A stretch of 64,000 bases of DNA. It comes from Ferrimonas balearica. Its GTDB lineage: Bacteria; Pseudomonadota; Gammaproteobacteria; Enterobacterales; Shewanellaceae. How positions within the stretch are numbered: the first letter of the stretch is position 1; each line of letters starts with the position of its first letter. Made by a program: the position numbers and the translations under genes. Shown here piece after piece: positions 1 to 7,435 of this stretch. The notes below the pieces were generated by a model, which did no database searches, had not been told where the DNA came from, and saw only the letters and a list, made by a program, of their open reading frames with translations. The stretch lies in contig NZ_JAHVHV010000001.1 of NCBI RefSeq assembly GCF_019802085.1, positions 310,001-374,000 on the forward strand, read 5' to 3'.

Positions 1-404
1 CCCCCTTCACGGGAGAAACTGATGGTGGGCAGCAGCGACCAGGTGTCCCAGGTCTCCACCTCGATCACCCGCTCCTCCCCGGGTCGTTGCCGCTCGCTCA
101 CCTTGGCGTCCCGCAGGTAGGGCAGGGCGCGAAGGTGGCGCTCAAGCTCATAGAGATCGTCCACGTCCTCTTCACAGGGGGTAAAGCCCACCACTTCGTT
201 CTCCAAAGTGACGGGACGGGTGGTGATGTGCAGGTTGTTGGCCAGCCGGTGCACCCAGGTGAAGCCGGGCAGAGCCGGGTCGAAGACGTTGTGGCTGATG
301 AACTCGTAGTTGGGGTCGGCGCCGCAGGTCTCAATCAGCGGCTCCGCTTGCCCGGGGGGGCAGCAGAGCAGCAGCGCCAATGCGGTGAATCGATAAACCC
401 TCAA
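1..404 (-). CDS. exported protein with POTRA-like region, N-terminal fragment
   Basis: The minus-strand frame is open from a TTG at 404 to the window edge, about 134 codons, and the 3' end lies outside. The N-terminus (LRVYRFTALALLLCCPPGQA) is a plausible Sec signal peptide with cleavage after GQA. The following residues (YELERHLRALPYLRDAKV, then RVIEVETWDTW) resemble the POTRA repeats of outer-membrane assembly and secretion proteins, where one strand-helix unit is followed by a short conserved beta hairpin. No ATG or GTG lies upstream in frame before the purine-rich GGGGGA just before the TTG, so TTG is the best start. The family assignment is inferred from this short fragment and could be wrong; the missing C-terminus would show whether a beta barrel follows. 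Confidence 0.55.
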   Translation of the reverse strand, partial: MRVYRFTALALLLCCPPGQAEPLIETCGADPNYEFISHNVFDPALPGFTWVHRLANNLHITTRPVTLENEVVGFTPCEEDVDDLYELERHLRALPYLRDAKVSERQRPGEERVIEVETWDTWSLLPTISFSREG

Positions 405-517
405 GGCTTTCCCCCAAAATCGGCGGTGATGCCCGCCAGAGCCCGCCCGGTTCTCCTTATTATTCCGGTAAGCATAGGAAAGCTTTAGCGAAAGGCCCAG
501 AGGCCAAAACGCCAGGC

Positions 518-556
518 AAAAAAAAGCCCGCCATCAACCGGACGTTGAGGCGGGCC
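518..556 (-). terminator. intrinsic terminator after the GH13 alpha-glucosidase
   Basis: Read on the minus strand, GCCCGCC plus TCAAC pair with GTTGA plus GGCGGGC around a five-base loop, and a run of eight T follows. It lies 16 bases beyond the stop of the minus-strand alpha-glucosidase gene, so it ends that transcript. Confidence 0.85.
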
Positions 557-571
557 AATCAGTGACGTCAA

Positions 572-2209
572 TTACGCCAAGCAAGCAAAAAAAACACCGT
601 ACGGCGGGAAGGAGAGGCTGTCATCCTTGCCGGAGGCATCACGGAGTCCGTGACCCGTCTGTACGGAAAGAGCAAAAGGACCGAGTTGCTCGAAAAGGTT
701 GTCCACCTGGGCCGGTTCGGAGCCCAGGTTAAAGCCGCACAGCAGGGTTTGTCCCTGATGCTCGCGGGTAAACAGCAGCACCGGCTCCGGTGCGTCGAGG
801 AAACGGATGCCTCCCTCCTGCAGGGCCGGCTGGGTTTTGCGCCAGCCCATAAAGCGGCGGAAGCTGTTCAGCACCGAGTCGGCCTGAGTTTCCTGCTCCG
901 CCACCGCCAGGGCACGATGGGCCTCGGGGATGGGCAGCCAGGGGGTAACGTCAGAGAAGCCGGCGTACTCGCCGTCCTGCTGCCAGGGCATCGGGGTACG
1001 ACAACCGTCGCGGCCTTTGAAGTTGGGCCAGAAGGCGATGCCGTAAGGGTCTTGCAGCTGCTCGAAGGGGATCTCCGCCTCCGGCAGGCCCAGCTCCTCC
1101 CCCTGGTAGAGACAGACACTACCTCGCAACGAGCAAACCAGGGCGGTCAGCATCTTGCACTGGGCGTCGTTGGCTTCGCCCCGGCCCCAGCGGGTGGCCA
1201 CCCGCACCACGTCGTGGTTGCTGATGGACCAGCAGGGCCAGCCCTCGGACACCCGGTGCTCCAGGGTTTCGACGGTCTCGCGGATGTAGCCGGCGCTGTA
1301 ATCGTCGGTCAGCAGCTCGAAGCTGTACCCCATGTGCAGCCGCCCCTCCTGGGTGTACTCCGCCATGGTGGCCAGGGAGTCTTCCGAGGAGATCTCCCCC
1401 AGCGCCGCGGTGCCCGGGTAGCGGTCCATCAGGGCGCGCAGCCGCTCGAGAAACGCCAGGTTCTCCGGCTGGGTGTTGTTGTAGTAGTGGTACTGGAAGG
1501 CGTAGGGGTTGTCCTCGGAAAACCCACGGCCCTGGCGCTCGGCCGGCGGCTTGGCCGGGTTGTCCCGCAACTGGGCGTCGTGGAAGCAGAAGTTGATGGC
1601 GTCCAGGCGCAGGCCATCCACCCCTTTGGCCAGCCAGAACTCCACGTTGTCCAGCACCGCCTGCTGCACATCGGGGTTGTGGAAGTTGAGATCCGGCTGG
1701 CTGGTCAGGAAATTGTGCAGGTAGTACTGCTGTCGACGCGGCTCCCACTGCCAGGCGCCTCCGCCGAAGATGGAAAGCCAGTTGTTGGGCGGGGTGCCGT
1801 CTTCGTTGGCGTCGGCCCAGACGTACCAGTCCGCCTTGGGGTTGTCGCGGTCCTGACGGCTGGCCTTAAACCAGTCGTGTTCGGCAGAGGTGTGGCTGAG
1901 CACCTGGTCGATCATCACCTTAAGGCCCAGTTCGTGGGCCCGGGCCAGCAGGCGGTCGAAGTCCTCCAGGTTGCCGAACAGCGGGTCAACATCGCGGTAG
2001 TCGCTGATGTCGTAACCGAAATCGTCCATGGGGGATTTGAAAAAGGGGGAGATCCAGATCCCGTCCACCCCCAGGCTGGCGATGTGGTCCAGCTTGGCAA
2101 TGATCCCCGGCAGATCCCCCACGCCATCGCCGTTGCTGTCGGCGAAGCTGCGTGGGTAGACCTGGTAGATCACGGCGCCTCGCCACCAGTTGCTCTCGTT
2201 CATTGCCAT
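572..2209 (-). CDS. GH13 alpha-glucosidase (oligo-1,6/alpha-1,4-glucosidase type)
   Basis: A 545-residue glycoside hydrolase family 13 enzyme without signal peptide, so it probably works in the cytoplasm on imported maltose and short maltodextrins, releasing glucose for the glucokinase at 20888. The TIM barrel starts at WWRGAVIYQVYPRSF (residues 8-22). The catalytic triad is visible: nucleophile Asp203 in GLRLDAIN, acid/base Glu272 in ALGEISSED, and transition-state Asp333 in SNHDVVR. The compact C-terminal domain ends at PPYGVFFACLA. Length and motifs match the alpha-glucosidase subfamily known from Xanthomonas and Shewanella maltodextrin loci. The gene diverges from the TonB receptor gene at 2960. 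A perfect 14-base palindrome (2330-2343) lies about 120 bases upstream of its start and is the likely operator of the LacI-type regulator. Confidence 0.93.
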   Translation of the reverse strand: MAMNESNWWRGAVIYQVYPRSFADSNGDGVGDLPGIIAKLDHIASLGVDGIWISPFFKSPMDDFGYDISDYRDVDPLFGNLEDFDRLLARAHELGLKVMIDQVLSHTSAEHDWFKASRQDRDNPKADWYVWADANEDGTPPNNWLSIFGGGAWQWEPRRQQYYLHNFLTSQPDLNFHNPDVQQAVLDNVEFWLAKGVDGLRLDAINFCFHDAQLRDNPAKPPAERQGRGFSEDNPYAFQYHYYNNTQPENLAFLERLRALMDRYPGTAALGEISSEDSLATMAEYTQEGRLHMGYSFELLTDDYSAGYIRETVETLEHRVSEGWPCWSISNHDVVRVATRWGRGEANDAQCKMLTALVCSLRGSVCLYQGEELGLPEAEIPFEQLQDPYGIAFWPNFKGRDGCRTPMPWQQDGEYAGFSDVTPWLPIPEAHRALAVAEQETQADSVLNSFRRFMGWRKTQPALQEGGIRFLDAPEPVLLFTREHQGQTLLCGFNLGSEPAQVDNLFEQLGPFALSVQTGHGLRDASGKDDSLSFPPYGVFFACLA

Positions 2210-2329
2210 TCCTTTCTCTGCCTCTGGCCGGAGGGCGGGCGAGACTGCGTGCCCCTGGGTCGCCCCGGCTTTTTTCGTACTTATCGTTATGGAGGCATAC
2301 GTTAAAGGCTTGTTGTAAAGGAGTCATCC

Positions 2330-2343
2330 TGCATACGTATGCA
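2330..2343. promoter_or_regulatory. candidate LacI-family operator 1 (TGCATACGTATGCA)
   Basis: A perfect 14-base palindrome with the central CG typical of LacI/GalR-family operators. It sits upstream of the divergent alpha-glucosidase gene. The same core ATACGTATGCA recurs at 2797 and 16372, always before alpha-glucan genes, and the only LacI-family regulator in the window is at 19740-20780. Binding is inferred. Confidence 0.7.
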
Positions 2344-2793
2344 TAACAAAAATCACCAGCCAGGGCGCAGAGAACGGAGGTAAAACAAGGCGTTAGCGAC
2401 TTATACCGGGCGCCTGCCCTGTTCAGGCGCTCACACCAAAAGTTTCAGAGGCCAAATTGAGTGCCGTGATGCCCCGCCAACGGGCTTTAGTCACGGCCAA
2501 CGACACCCTTAGTGGAGCCTGCGACCGGCGGCCACCCTGGTAGGAGTCACGAAACCCCGAGCCCGGCCAGAACACCGGGGGCAAGTCAAGCGGGTCTGCG
2601 GCAAAAATGCGCACAAAACGATAACAAGCTTTGCCCTGTTTTGGCGCAAAGCGGGTGGGGGAGGGCGAGAGGCAATTGGGGCTTTGCCTTGGCGAACAGC
2701 ATCGGGATAATGGCTCGGCAGCGCCCGTGGCAAGGGGATTTACCTGCCCCGCTTTGGGGCAACGGGGGTGTCAGTTTGATGACTGAAAATCCA

Positions 2794-2807
2794 TGAATAC
2801 GTATGCA
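2794..2807. promoter_or_regulatory. candidate LacI-family operator 2 (TGAATACGTATGCA)
   Basis: One base differs from the perfect palindrome at 2330, and it is identical to the site at 16369. It lies 153 bases before the TonB receptor start. At a spacing of 39 bases from the first base of the site stands TGATTACCATC (2833-2843), the same element at the same spacing as at the transporter promoter. Confidence 0.7.
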
Positions 2808-2959
2808 TAAGATTGTTTGCCAAATAACAGGGTGATTACCATCTGCCAACAACAAGTCATAGCTGGGTTGGCCAAGGCGATAACGCCCGAAGCAGTAACA
2901 GAGCGGTGTCGCTAGCGACAAGCCAAGGACGATTATAAAAACCTCAAGAGGGAGAGAAC

Positions 2960-5683
2960 ATGTCACCGTTTAAGCCGAGTGTGCTGACGCTGGCTCTGGT
3001 TGCCGCGGGTTTCAATGCGGTCGCTTACGCTGCGGAAGATGACGCCACCGTGGCGACACAGGATGAAGCCCAATCTGTCGAAGTGATCGAGGTGCGCGGC
3101 ATTCGCCGAAGCCTCGCCGCTGCCCAGGCCGAGAAGATGGACAACACCTCCATCGTCGAAGCCATCTCCGCCGAAGACATCGGTAAACTGCCGGACAACA
3201 GCATCGCCGAGTCCCTGGCTCGCCTGCCCGGCCTGACCACCCAGCGTCTGAACGGCCGCGCCAACGTGGTCTCCATCCGCGGTCTGGCCCCCGACTTCAC
3301 CACCGCCACCCTGAACGGGCGCGAGCAGGTGACCGTCAACGAAAACCGGGGGGTTGAGTTCGACCAGTACCCCTCCGAGCTCATCAACTCCGCCGTGGTC
3401 TACAAGACTCCGGACGCCACCGTCATGGCCCAGGCCATCGGCGGTACCGTGGATCTGCAAACCGTCCGCCCCCTGGCCCACGGTGAGCGCACCGTAGTGG
3501 TCAACGGTCGTTACGAAGAGAACGACATGGACCAGCTGAACCCGGATGTGGACAACAACGGCTACCGGGTGAGCCTCTCCTACATCGACCAGTTCCTGGA
3601 CGACACCGTGGGTGTGGCCATCGGCCTCTCCTCCATGTCCAGCCCCAGCCAGTTCGAGCGCAGCCACATCTGGGGTTACCCGGAATACAACGGCGACCTG
3701 GTGATGGGCGGCTATAAGCCCTACGTCCAGTCCTCCGAGCTGGAGCGGGACGGCATCATGGCGGTGTTCGAGTTTGCCCCCAACGATCGCCTGCACTCTG
3801 TGGTCGATGTCTTCTACACCGACTTCAAAGACAACTACAGCCTGCGCGGCGCCGAGATCCCCCTGCAGTGGAGTGCTGCTCAGCTGGATCCGGCCAGCAT
3901 CGTGGTTGAAGACGGCCTCATCACCGAAGGCAGCTTCAGCGGCGTCAAGCCGGTGCTGCGTAACGACTACGAAGATCGCGACGCCGATCTGACCGCCGTG
4001 GGCTGGAATATCAGCTACGTGCTCAGCGATCTCTGGAGCGCCGAGGCGGACCTGTCCTACTCCAAGGCCAACAGCAACACCTTCTCCCTGGAAAGCTACT
4101 CCGGCATCGGCCGTGGCTACGACGAGGGCCTGCAGGACACCTTCGGGTTCCGCATGACCAACGAAGGCGCGATCTTCAGCAACAACACCAACTACGCCGA
4201 TCCGGCGCTGGTGCAACTGGGTAACCCCCAGGGCTGGGGCTTTGCCAACGGCATCCAGGACGGGTTCATCAACGACATCGATCTGGAAGATGAGCTCTCC
4301 GCCTTCCGCCTGAGTGCCGCGCGCATCATCGAGTCCGGCCCCATCTCCCAGGTGGAGTTCGGGGTGAACTACACCAACCGCGAGAAGAACAAGGCCTACA
4401 ACGCCGCCTACCTGCAGCTGAAAAACGACGCCGCCACCACGGTGCCGAGCCAGTACCTGCTGCCCTCGGTCAACCTGGACTTCATCGGCATCGGCAACCT
4501 GCTGAGCTACGACTCCCGCGCCCTGTACAACAGCGGCGACTTCTACAACGAGTTCGACGCCCTGGCCCTGGACGCCTGGCGCCAGACCAAGTCCTGGGAC
4601 GTGGAAGAGGAGGTGATGACCACCTACGTCAAGGCGGACATCATGACCGAACTGGGCAGCATGCCCCTGCGCGGTAACGTTGGCCTGCAAGGCGTCTACA
4701 CCGACCAAAGCTCCGACGGCTTCGGCACCTTCGTCGAAGAGGGCGAGATCAAGGTGGTGCCCCTGAGCGGCGGCAGCGACTACTGGGAGCTGCTCCCCAG
4801 CCTCAACCTGAGCCTGGAAGTGGCCGACAGCCAGTACGTGCGTCTGGGCATCGCCCGTACCCTGGCCCGTGCCCGGATGGACCAGATGAACGCCAGCCTG
4901 GAGATCTCCTACAACCCGGAGAACGCCGGTGAAACCGACATCGAGAACTCCCCCTGGGGCGGCAGCGGCGGCAACCCGGAGCTGGAGCCCTGGATGGCCT
5001 GGCAGTACGACCTGAGCTACGAGAACTACTTCTCCGACACCAGCTACTTTGCCGCGGCGGTCTACTACAAAGATCTGGAGAACTACATCTTCCAGCAGCA
5101 GACCATCGGCGACTTCACCGGCATTCCGGTGGCGGGCCCCGAGCCGGAGCTGCGTGAAGGTTACGTGAGCATCTGGCAGAACGGCCAAGGCGGCTACATC
5201 TGGGGCGGCGAGCTGACCCTCTCCGTCACCGGTGACCTGCTGCACGACGCCCTCTCCGGCTTCGGCGCCTCCGTCAACTACTCCTACACCGACAGCGAAG
5301 TGAAGGAGACCTCCGACAGCGAGCCGCTGGAACTGCCGGGCCTGTCCGAAGACGTGATCAACTCCAGCGTCTACTACGAAGACTACGGCTTCCAGTTCCG
5401 GGTCAGCGCCCGCTACCGCTCCGAGTTCCTGGGCGAAGTCAGCGGCCTGAGCCTGGCCCGTGACAAGCGCTTTGTGGACAGCGAGACCATCGTTGATGCC
5501 CAGATCGGTTACGACTTCTCCCACTCCGGCATCGCCGCACTGGAAGGTCTGACTCTGCTGGTCCAGGGCCTCAACCTGACCGACGAGCCCTTCAAGACCT
5601 ACGAGAACGGCGACAAGCGCCTGGTGCGTGACTTCCAGAGCTACGGTCGCACCATCCTGGTGGGGGGCAGCTACACCTTCTAA
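2960..5683 (+). CDS. TonB-dependent outer-membrane receptor, probably for maltodextrin
   Basis: A 907-residue TonB-dependent receptor of the Caulobacter/Xanthomonas carbohydrate-receptor subfamily. A signal peptide (residues 1-24, ending AVAYA) precedes a TonB-box-like VEVIEVRG (about 40-47). The plug domain shows AEDIGKLPDNSIAESLARLP and VSIRGLAPDF, both typical of this subfamily. The rest is beta barrel, ending in YTF with the terminal phenylalanine used for outer-membrane insertion. It should import alpha-glucan oligosaccharides with energy from TonB-ExbBD. Its neighbours are all alpha-glucan enzymes, so the substrate is assigned from context, not from the protein. The start at 2960 has GAGGGAGAG eight bases upstream. 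A strong terminator follows directly, separating it from the halogenase-like gene. A candidate operator lies at 2794. Confidence 0.93.
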   Translation: MSPFKPSVLTLALVAAGFNAVAYAAEDDATVATQDEAQSVEVIEVRGIRRSLAAAQAEKMDNTSIVEAISAEDIGKLPDNSIAESLARLPGLTTQRLNGRANVVSIRGLAPDFTTATLNGREQVTVNENRGVEFDQYPSELINSAVVYKTPDATVMAQAIGGTVDLQTVRPLAHGERTVVVNGRYEENDMDQLNPDVDNNGYRVSLSYIDQFLDDTVGVAIGLSSMSSPSQFERSHIWGYPEYNGDLVMGGYKPYVQSSELERDGIMAVFEFAPNDRLHSVVDVFYTDFKDNYSLRGAEIPLQWSAAQLDPASIVVEDGLITEGSFSGVKPVLRNDYEDRDADLTAVGWNISYVLSDLWSAEADLSYSKANSNTFSLESYSGIGRGYDEGLQDTFGFRMTNEGAIFSNNTNYADPALVQLGNPQGWGFANGIQDGFINDIDLEDELSAFRLSAARIIESGPISQVEFGVNYTNREKNKAYNAAYLQLKNDAATTVPSQYLLPSVNLDFIGIGNLLSYDSRALYNSGDFYNEFDALALDAWRQTKSWDVEEEVMTTYVKADIMTELGSMPLRGNVGLQGVYTDQSSDGFGTFVEEGEIKVVPLSGGSDYWELLPSLNLSLEVADSQYVRLGIARTLARARMDQMNASLEISYNPENAGETDIENSPWGGSGGNPELEPWMAWQYDLSYENYFSDTSYFAAAVYYKDLENYIFQQQTIGDFTGIPVAGPEPELREGYVSIWQNGQGGYIWGGELTLSVTGDLLHDALSGFGASVNYSYTDSEVKETSDSEPLELPGLSEDVINSSVYYEDYGFQFRVSARYRSEFLGEVSGLSLARDKRFVDSETIVDAQIGYDFSHSGIAALEGLTLLVQGLNLTDEPFKTYENGDKRLVRDFQSYGRTILVGGSYTF

Positions 5684-5701
5684 GGGTTAGCCCTGCCGCT
5701 A

Positions 5702-5739
5702 AAAGGCCCCTGTCAATCGCGTGTTGCAGGGGCCTTTTT
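5702..5739 (+). terminator. intrinsic terminator after the TonB receptor
   Basis: AAAGGCCCCTG pairs with CAGGGGCCTTT around a short loop and is followed by T residues. It lies 18 bases after the receptor stop. Its T run overlaps the left arm of a second, longer inverted repeat. Confidence 0.85.
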
Positions 5740-5801
5740 GTCCTTGGCTCAAGCCGTTGTCTCAGCGGTGTGAGCCAAGGACAAAACACTCGGGCCCGAG
5801 T
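5736..5801. repeat. 16-base perfect inverted repeat and 14-base palindrome
   Basis: TTTTGTCCTTGGCTCA (5736-5751) is repeated as its exact reverse complement at 5771-5786, with a 19-base spacer. Directly after it stands a perfect 14-base palindrome, ACTCGGGCCCGAGT (5788-5801). It could be a back-up or bidirectional terminator, or a processing element that separates receptor and enzyme transcripts. No protein-binding site is recognised. Confidence 0.7.
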
Positions 5802-5902
5802 CGACGCTGGTGGGCCCTGACCCGGTCCGATATGCTCGGGCCAACCCGTTGTGCCCCGGCGCTCACCCGCCGGATGAGAAGAACTTCCCAGAAGGAGTCG
5901 GC

Positions 5903-7435
5903 ATGAAGCAGCAACAGGTGGTGATCCTCGGCGGTGGCAGTGCAGGCTGGATGACCGCCGCCATGCTCAGTAAAACCCTCGGTCCCGCCCTGGACTTGAC
6001 CCTGGTGGAGTCGGAGGCGATCGGCACGGTCGGGGTGGGGGAGGCGTCGATTCCGCCCCTGGCCCTGTTCAACCAGGCCCTGGGCATCGACGAGCAGGCC
6101 TTTATGGCCGCCACTCAGGGCAGCTTCAAGCTGGGGATCCGCTTTGAGGGCTGGGGTCAGCCGGGTGAGCGCTACCTGCACGCCTTCGGCCCCATCGGCA
6201 AAGATCTGGGGCTCACCCCCTTCTACCACTACTGGCTCAGGAGCCAGTCGCAAAGCGGCCAGCCCCTCGACCCCACCACGCTGTGGCGCTACTCCCTCAA
6301 CAGCCAGGCCGCCGAGGCCAATAAGTTTGCCCGCCTGGACCGGGTGCCCGGCACACCGCTGGGGGGCCTGGTGCACGCCTACCACTTCGACGCCAGCCTC
6401 TACGCCCAGTACCTGCGCCGCTACAGCGAGCAGCGTGGAGTGCGCCGGGTGGAGGGTAAGGTGGAGCGGGTCCATCTGCACCCGGTCAGCGGCGACATTC
6501 AGGCGCTTCAGCTGGCGGATGGCCGACGCATCGAGGGCCAGCTGTTTATCGACTGCTCCGGCCTGGGGGCCCGCCTCATCGACGGGGCCCTCAACACCGG
6601 TTTCGACGACTGGTCCCACTGGCTGCCCTGCGATCGCGCCTGGGCGGTGCCCACACAGAACACCGGCCCGCTGCGCCCCTACACCCGTGCCATCGCCCAC
6701 GAGGCCGGCTGGCAGTGGCAGATCCCCCTGCAGCACCGCAGCGGCAATGGCCTGGTGTTCGCCAGTCGCTACCTGGAGGAGGACGCCGCCAAGGCCCTGC
6801 TGCTTGAGAACCTGGAGGGCACCCCTTTGGCCGAGCCGCGGCTCATTCGTTTCCGGGTGGGGCGTCGGCGCCAGCAGTGGCAGCGCAACTGCATCGCCAT
6901 CGGCCTATCCAGTGGCTTCCTCGAGCCCCTGGAGTCCACCAGCATCCACCTCATTCAAAGCGCCATTATGCGCCTGGTGAAGCTCTTTCCCGCTCAGGGT
7001 GGCGACGCCCAGGCCCTGCGTGACGAGTTCAACCGCCAGTCCCAGGTGGAGTTTGAGCAGATCCGCGATTTCATCATCCTCCATTACCACCTCAACCGCC
7101 GTGGCGACGCGCCCCTGTGGCAGCATTGCCGCACCATGGCCCTGCCGGACAGCCTGGCCCACAAGCTGGCGCTGTTTCAGCAAAGCGGCCGCCTGGTGCG
7201 CCAGCAGGAGGAGCTCTTTACCGAGACCGCCTGGCAGCAGGTGATGCTGGGCCAGGGCTGGCTGCCCGAGAGCCACAGCCCGCTAGCACAGAATCTCTCC
7301 GAAGCGCAGCTGGAGGAGTTTCTCGCGAACTACCGCACCCTGGTGGATCACGCGGTGACTCAACTGCCCACCCACGGGGACTACCTGGCCCAGTATTGCC
7401 CGGCTTCAAAGAGCAACACCGAGGTGCCGGCATGA
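5903..7435 (+). CDS. flavin-dependent (tryptophan) halogenase family protein
   Basis: A 510-residue member of the tryptophan halogenase flavoprotein family. It has the N-terminal FAD-binding GGGSAGW (residues 10-16), the SFKLGIRFEGW segment with Lys76 at the place of the catalytic lysine of RebH/PrnA, the WQWQIP motif (270-275) that marks flavin halogenases, and EPLEST (341-346) around the catalytic glutamate. Known members use reduced FAD, oxygen and halide. Many homologs, however, sit beside carbohydrate TonB receptors in marine and Caulobacter-like bacteria, where no substrate is established. The start at 5903 follows GAAGGAG. Its stop overlaps the start of the next GH13 gene (ATGA), so it is translationally coupled to a glucan hydrolase. 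Halogenation is therefore not claimed; the conserved residues only say it may be catalytic. Confidence 0.85.
   Translation: MKQQQVVILGGGSAGWMTAAMLSKTLGPALDLTLVESEAIGTVGVGEASIPPLALFNQALGIDEQAFMAATQGSFKLGIRFEGWGQPGERYLHAFGPIGKDLGLTPFYHYWLRSQSQSGQPLDPTTLWRYSLNSQAAEANKFARLDRVPGTPLGGLVHAYHFDASLYAQYLRRYSEQRGVRRVEGKVERVHLHPVSGDIQALQLADGRRIEGQLFIDCSGLGARLIDGALNTGFDDWSHWLPCDRAWAVPTQNTGPLRPYTRAIAHEAGWQWQIPLQHRSGNGLVFASRYLEEDAAKALLLENLEGTPLAEPRLIRFRVGRRRQQWQRNCIAIGLSSGFLEPLESTSIHLIQSAIMRLVKLFPAQGGDAQALRDEFNRQSQVEFEQIRDFIILHYHLNRRGDAPLWQHCRTMALPDSLAHKLALFQQSGRLVRQQEELFTETAWQQVMLGQGWLPESHSPLAQNLSEAQLEEFLANYRTLVDHAVTQLPTHGDYLAQYCPASKSNTEVPA

Larger units (their letters stand above)
2210..2959. other. 750-base divergent control region, alpha-glucosidase / TonB receptor
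   Basis: No convincing gene lies here; the open frames at 2512-2796 (+) and 2586-2966 (-) have low-complexity, atypical composition and no ribosome site. The region is less GC-rich than the flanking genes. It carries two regulator palindromes (2330-2343 and 2794-2807) and a half-site GGCATACGTTAA at 2294-2305. The receptor gene is preceded by a good ribosome site (GAGGGAGAG, 2946-2954). The length leaves room for a long leader or a small RNA, but nothing in the sequence proves one. Confidence 0.5.

Noticed and set aside
650-2305. 551-codon plus-strand open frame
   Set aside because: It is antisense to the GH13 alpha-glucosidase; valine/glycine/glutamine-rich composition is the usual shadow of GC-rich coding DNA.
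2512-2796. 94-codon frame in the receptor upstream region
   Set aside because: No ribosome site, low-complexity product and it crosses the operator at 2794; more likely non-coding.
2963-5524. 853-codon minus-strand open frame
   Set aside because: It is an antisense shadow of the TonB receptor, with repeated Val-Gly-His-Gln composition and no domain.
5903-7435. secondary-metabolite tryptophan halogenase
   Set aside because: No biosynthetic genes nearby; the neighbourhood is glucan use, so the substrate is left open.
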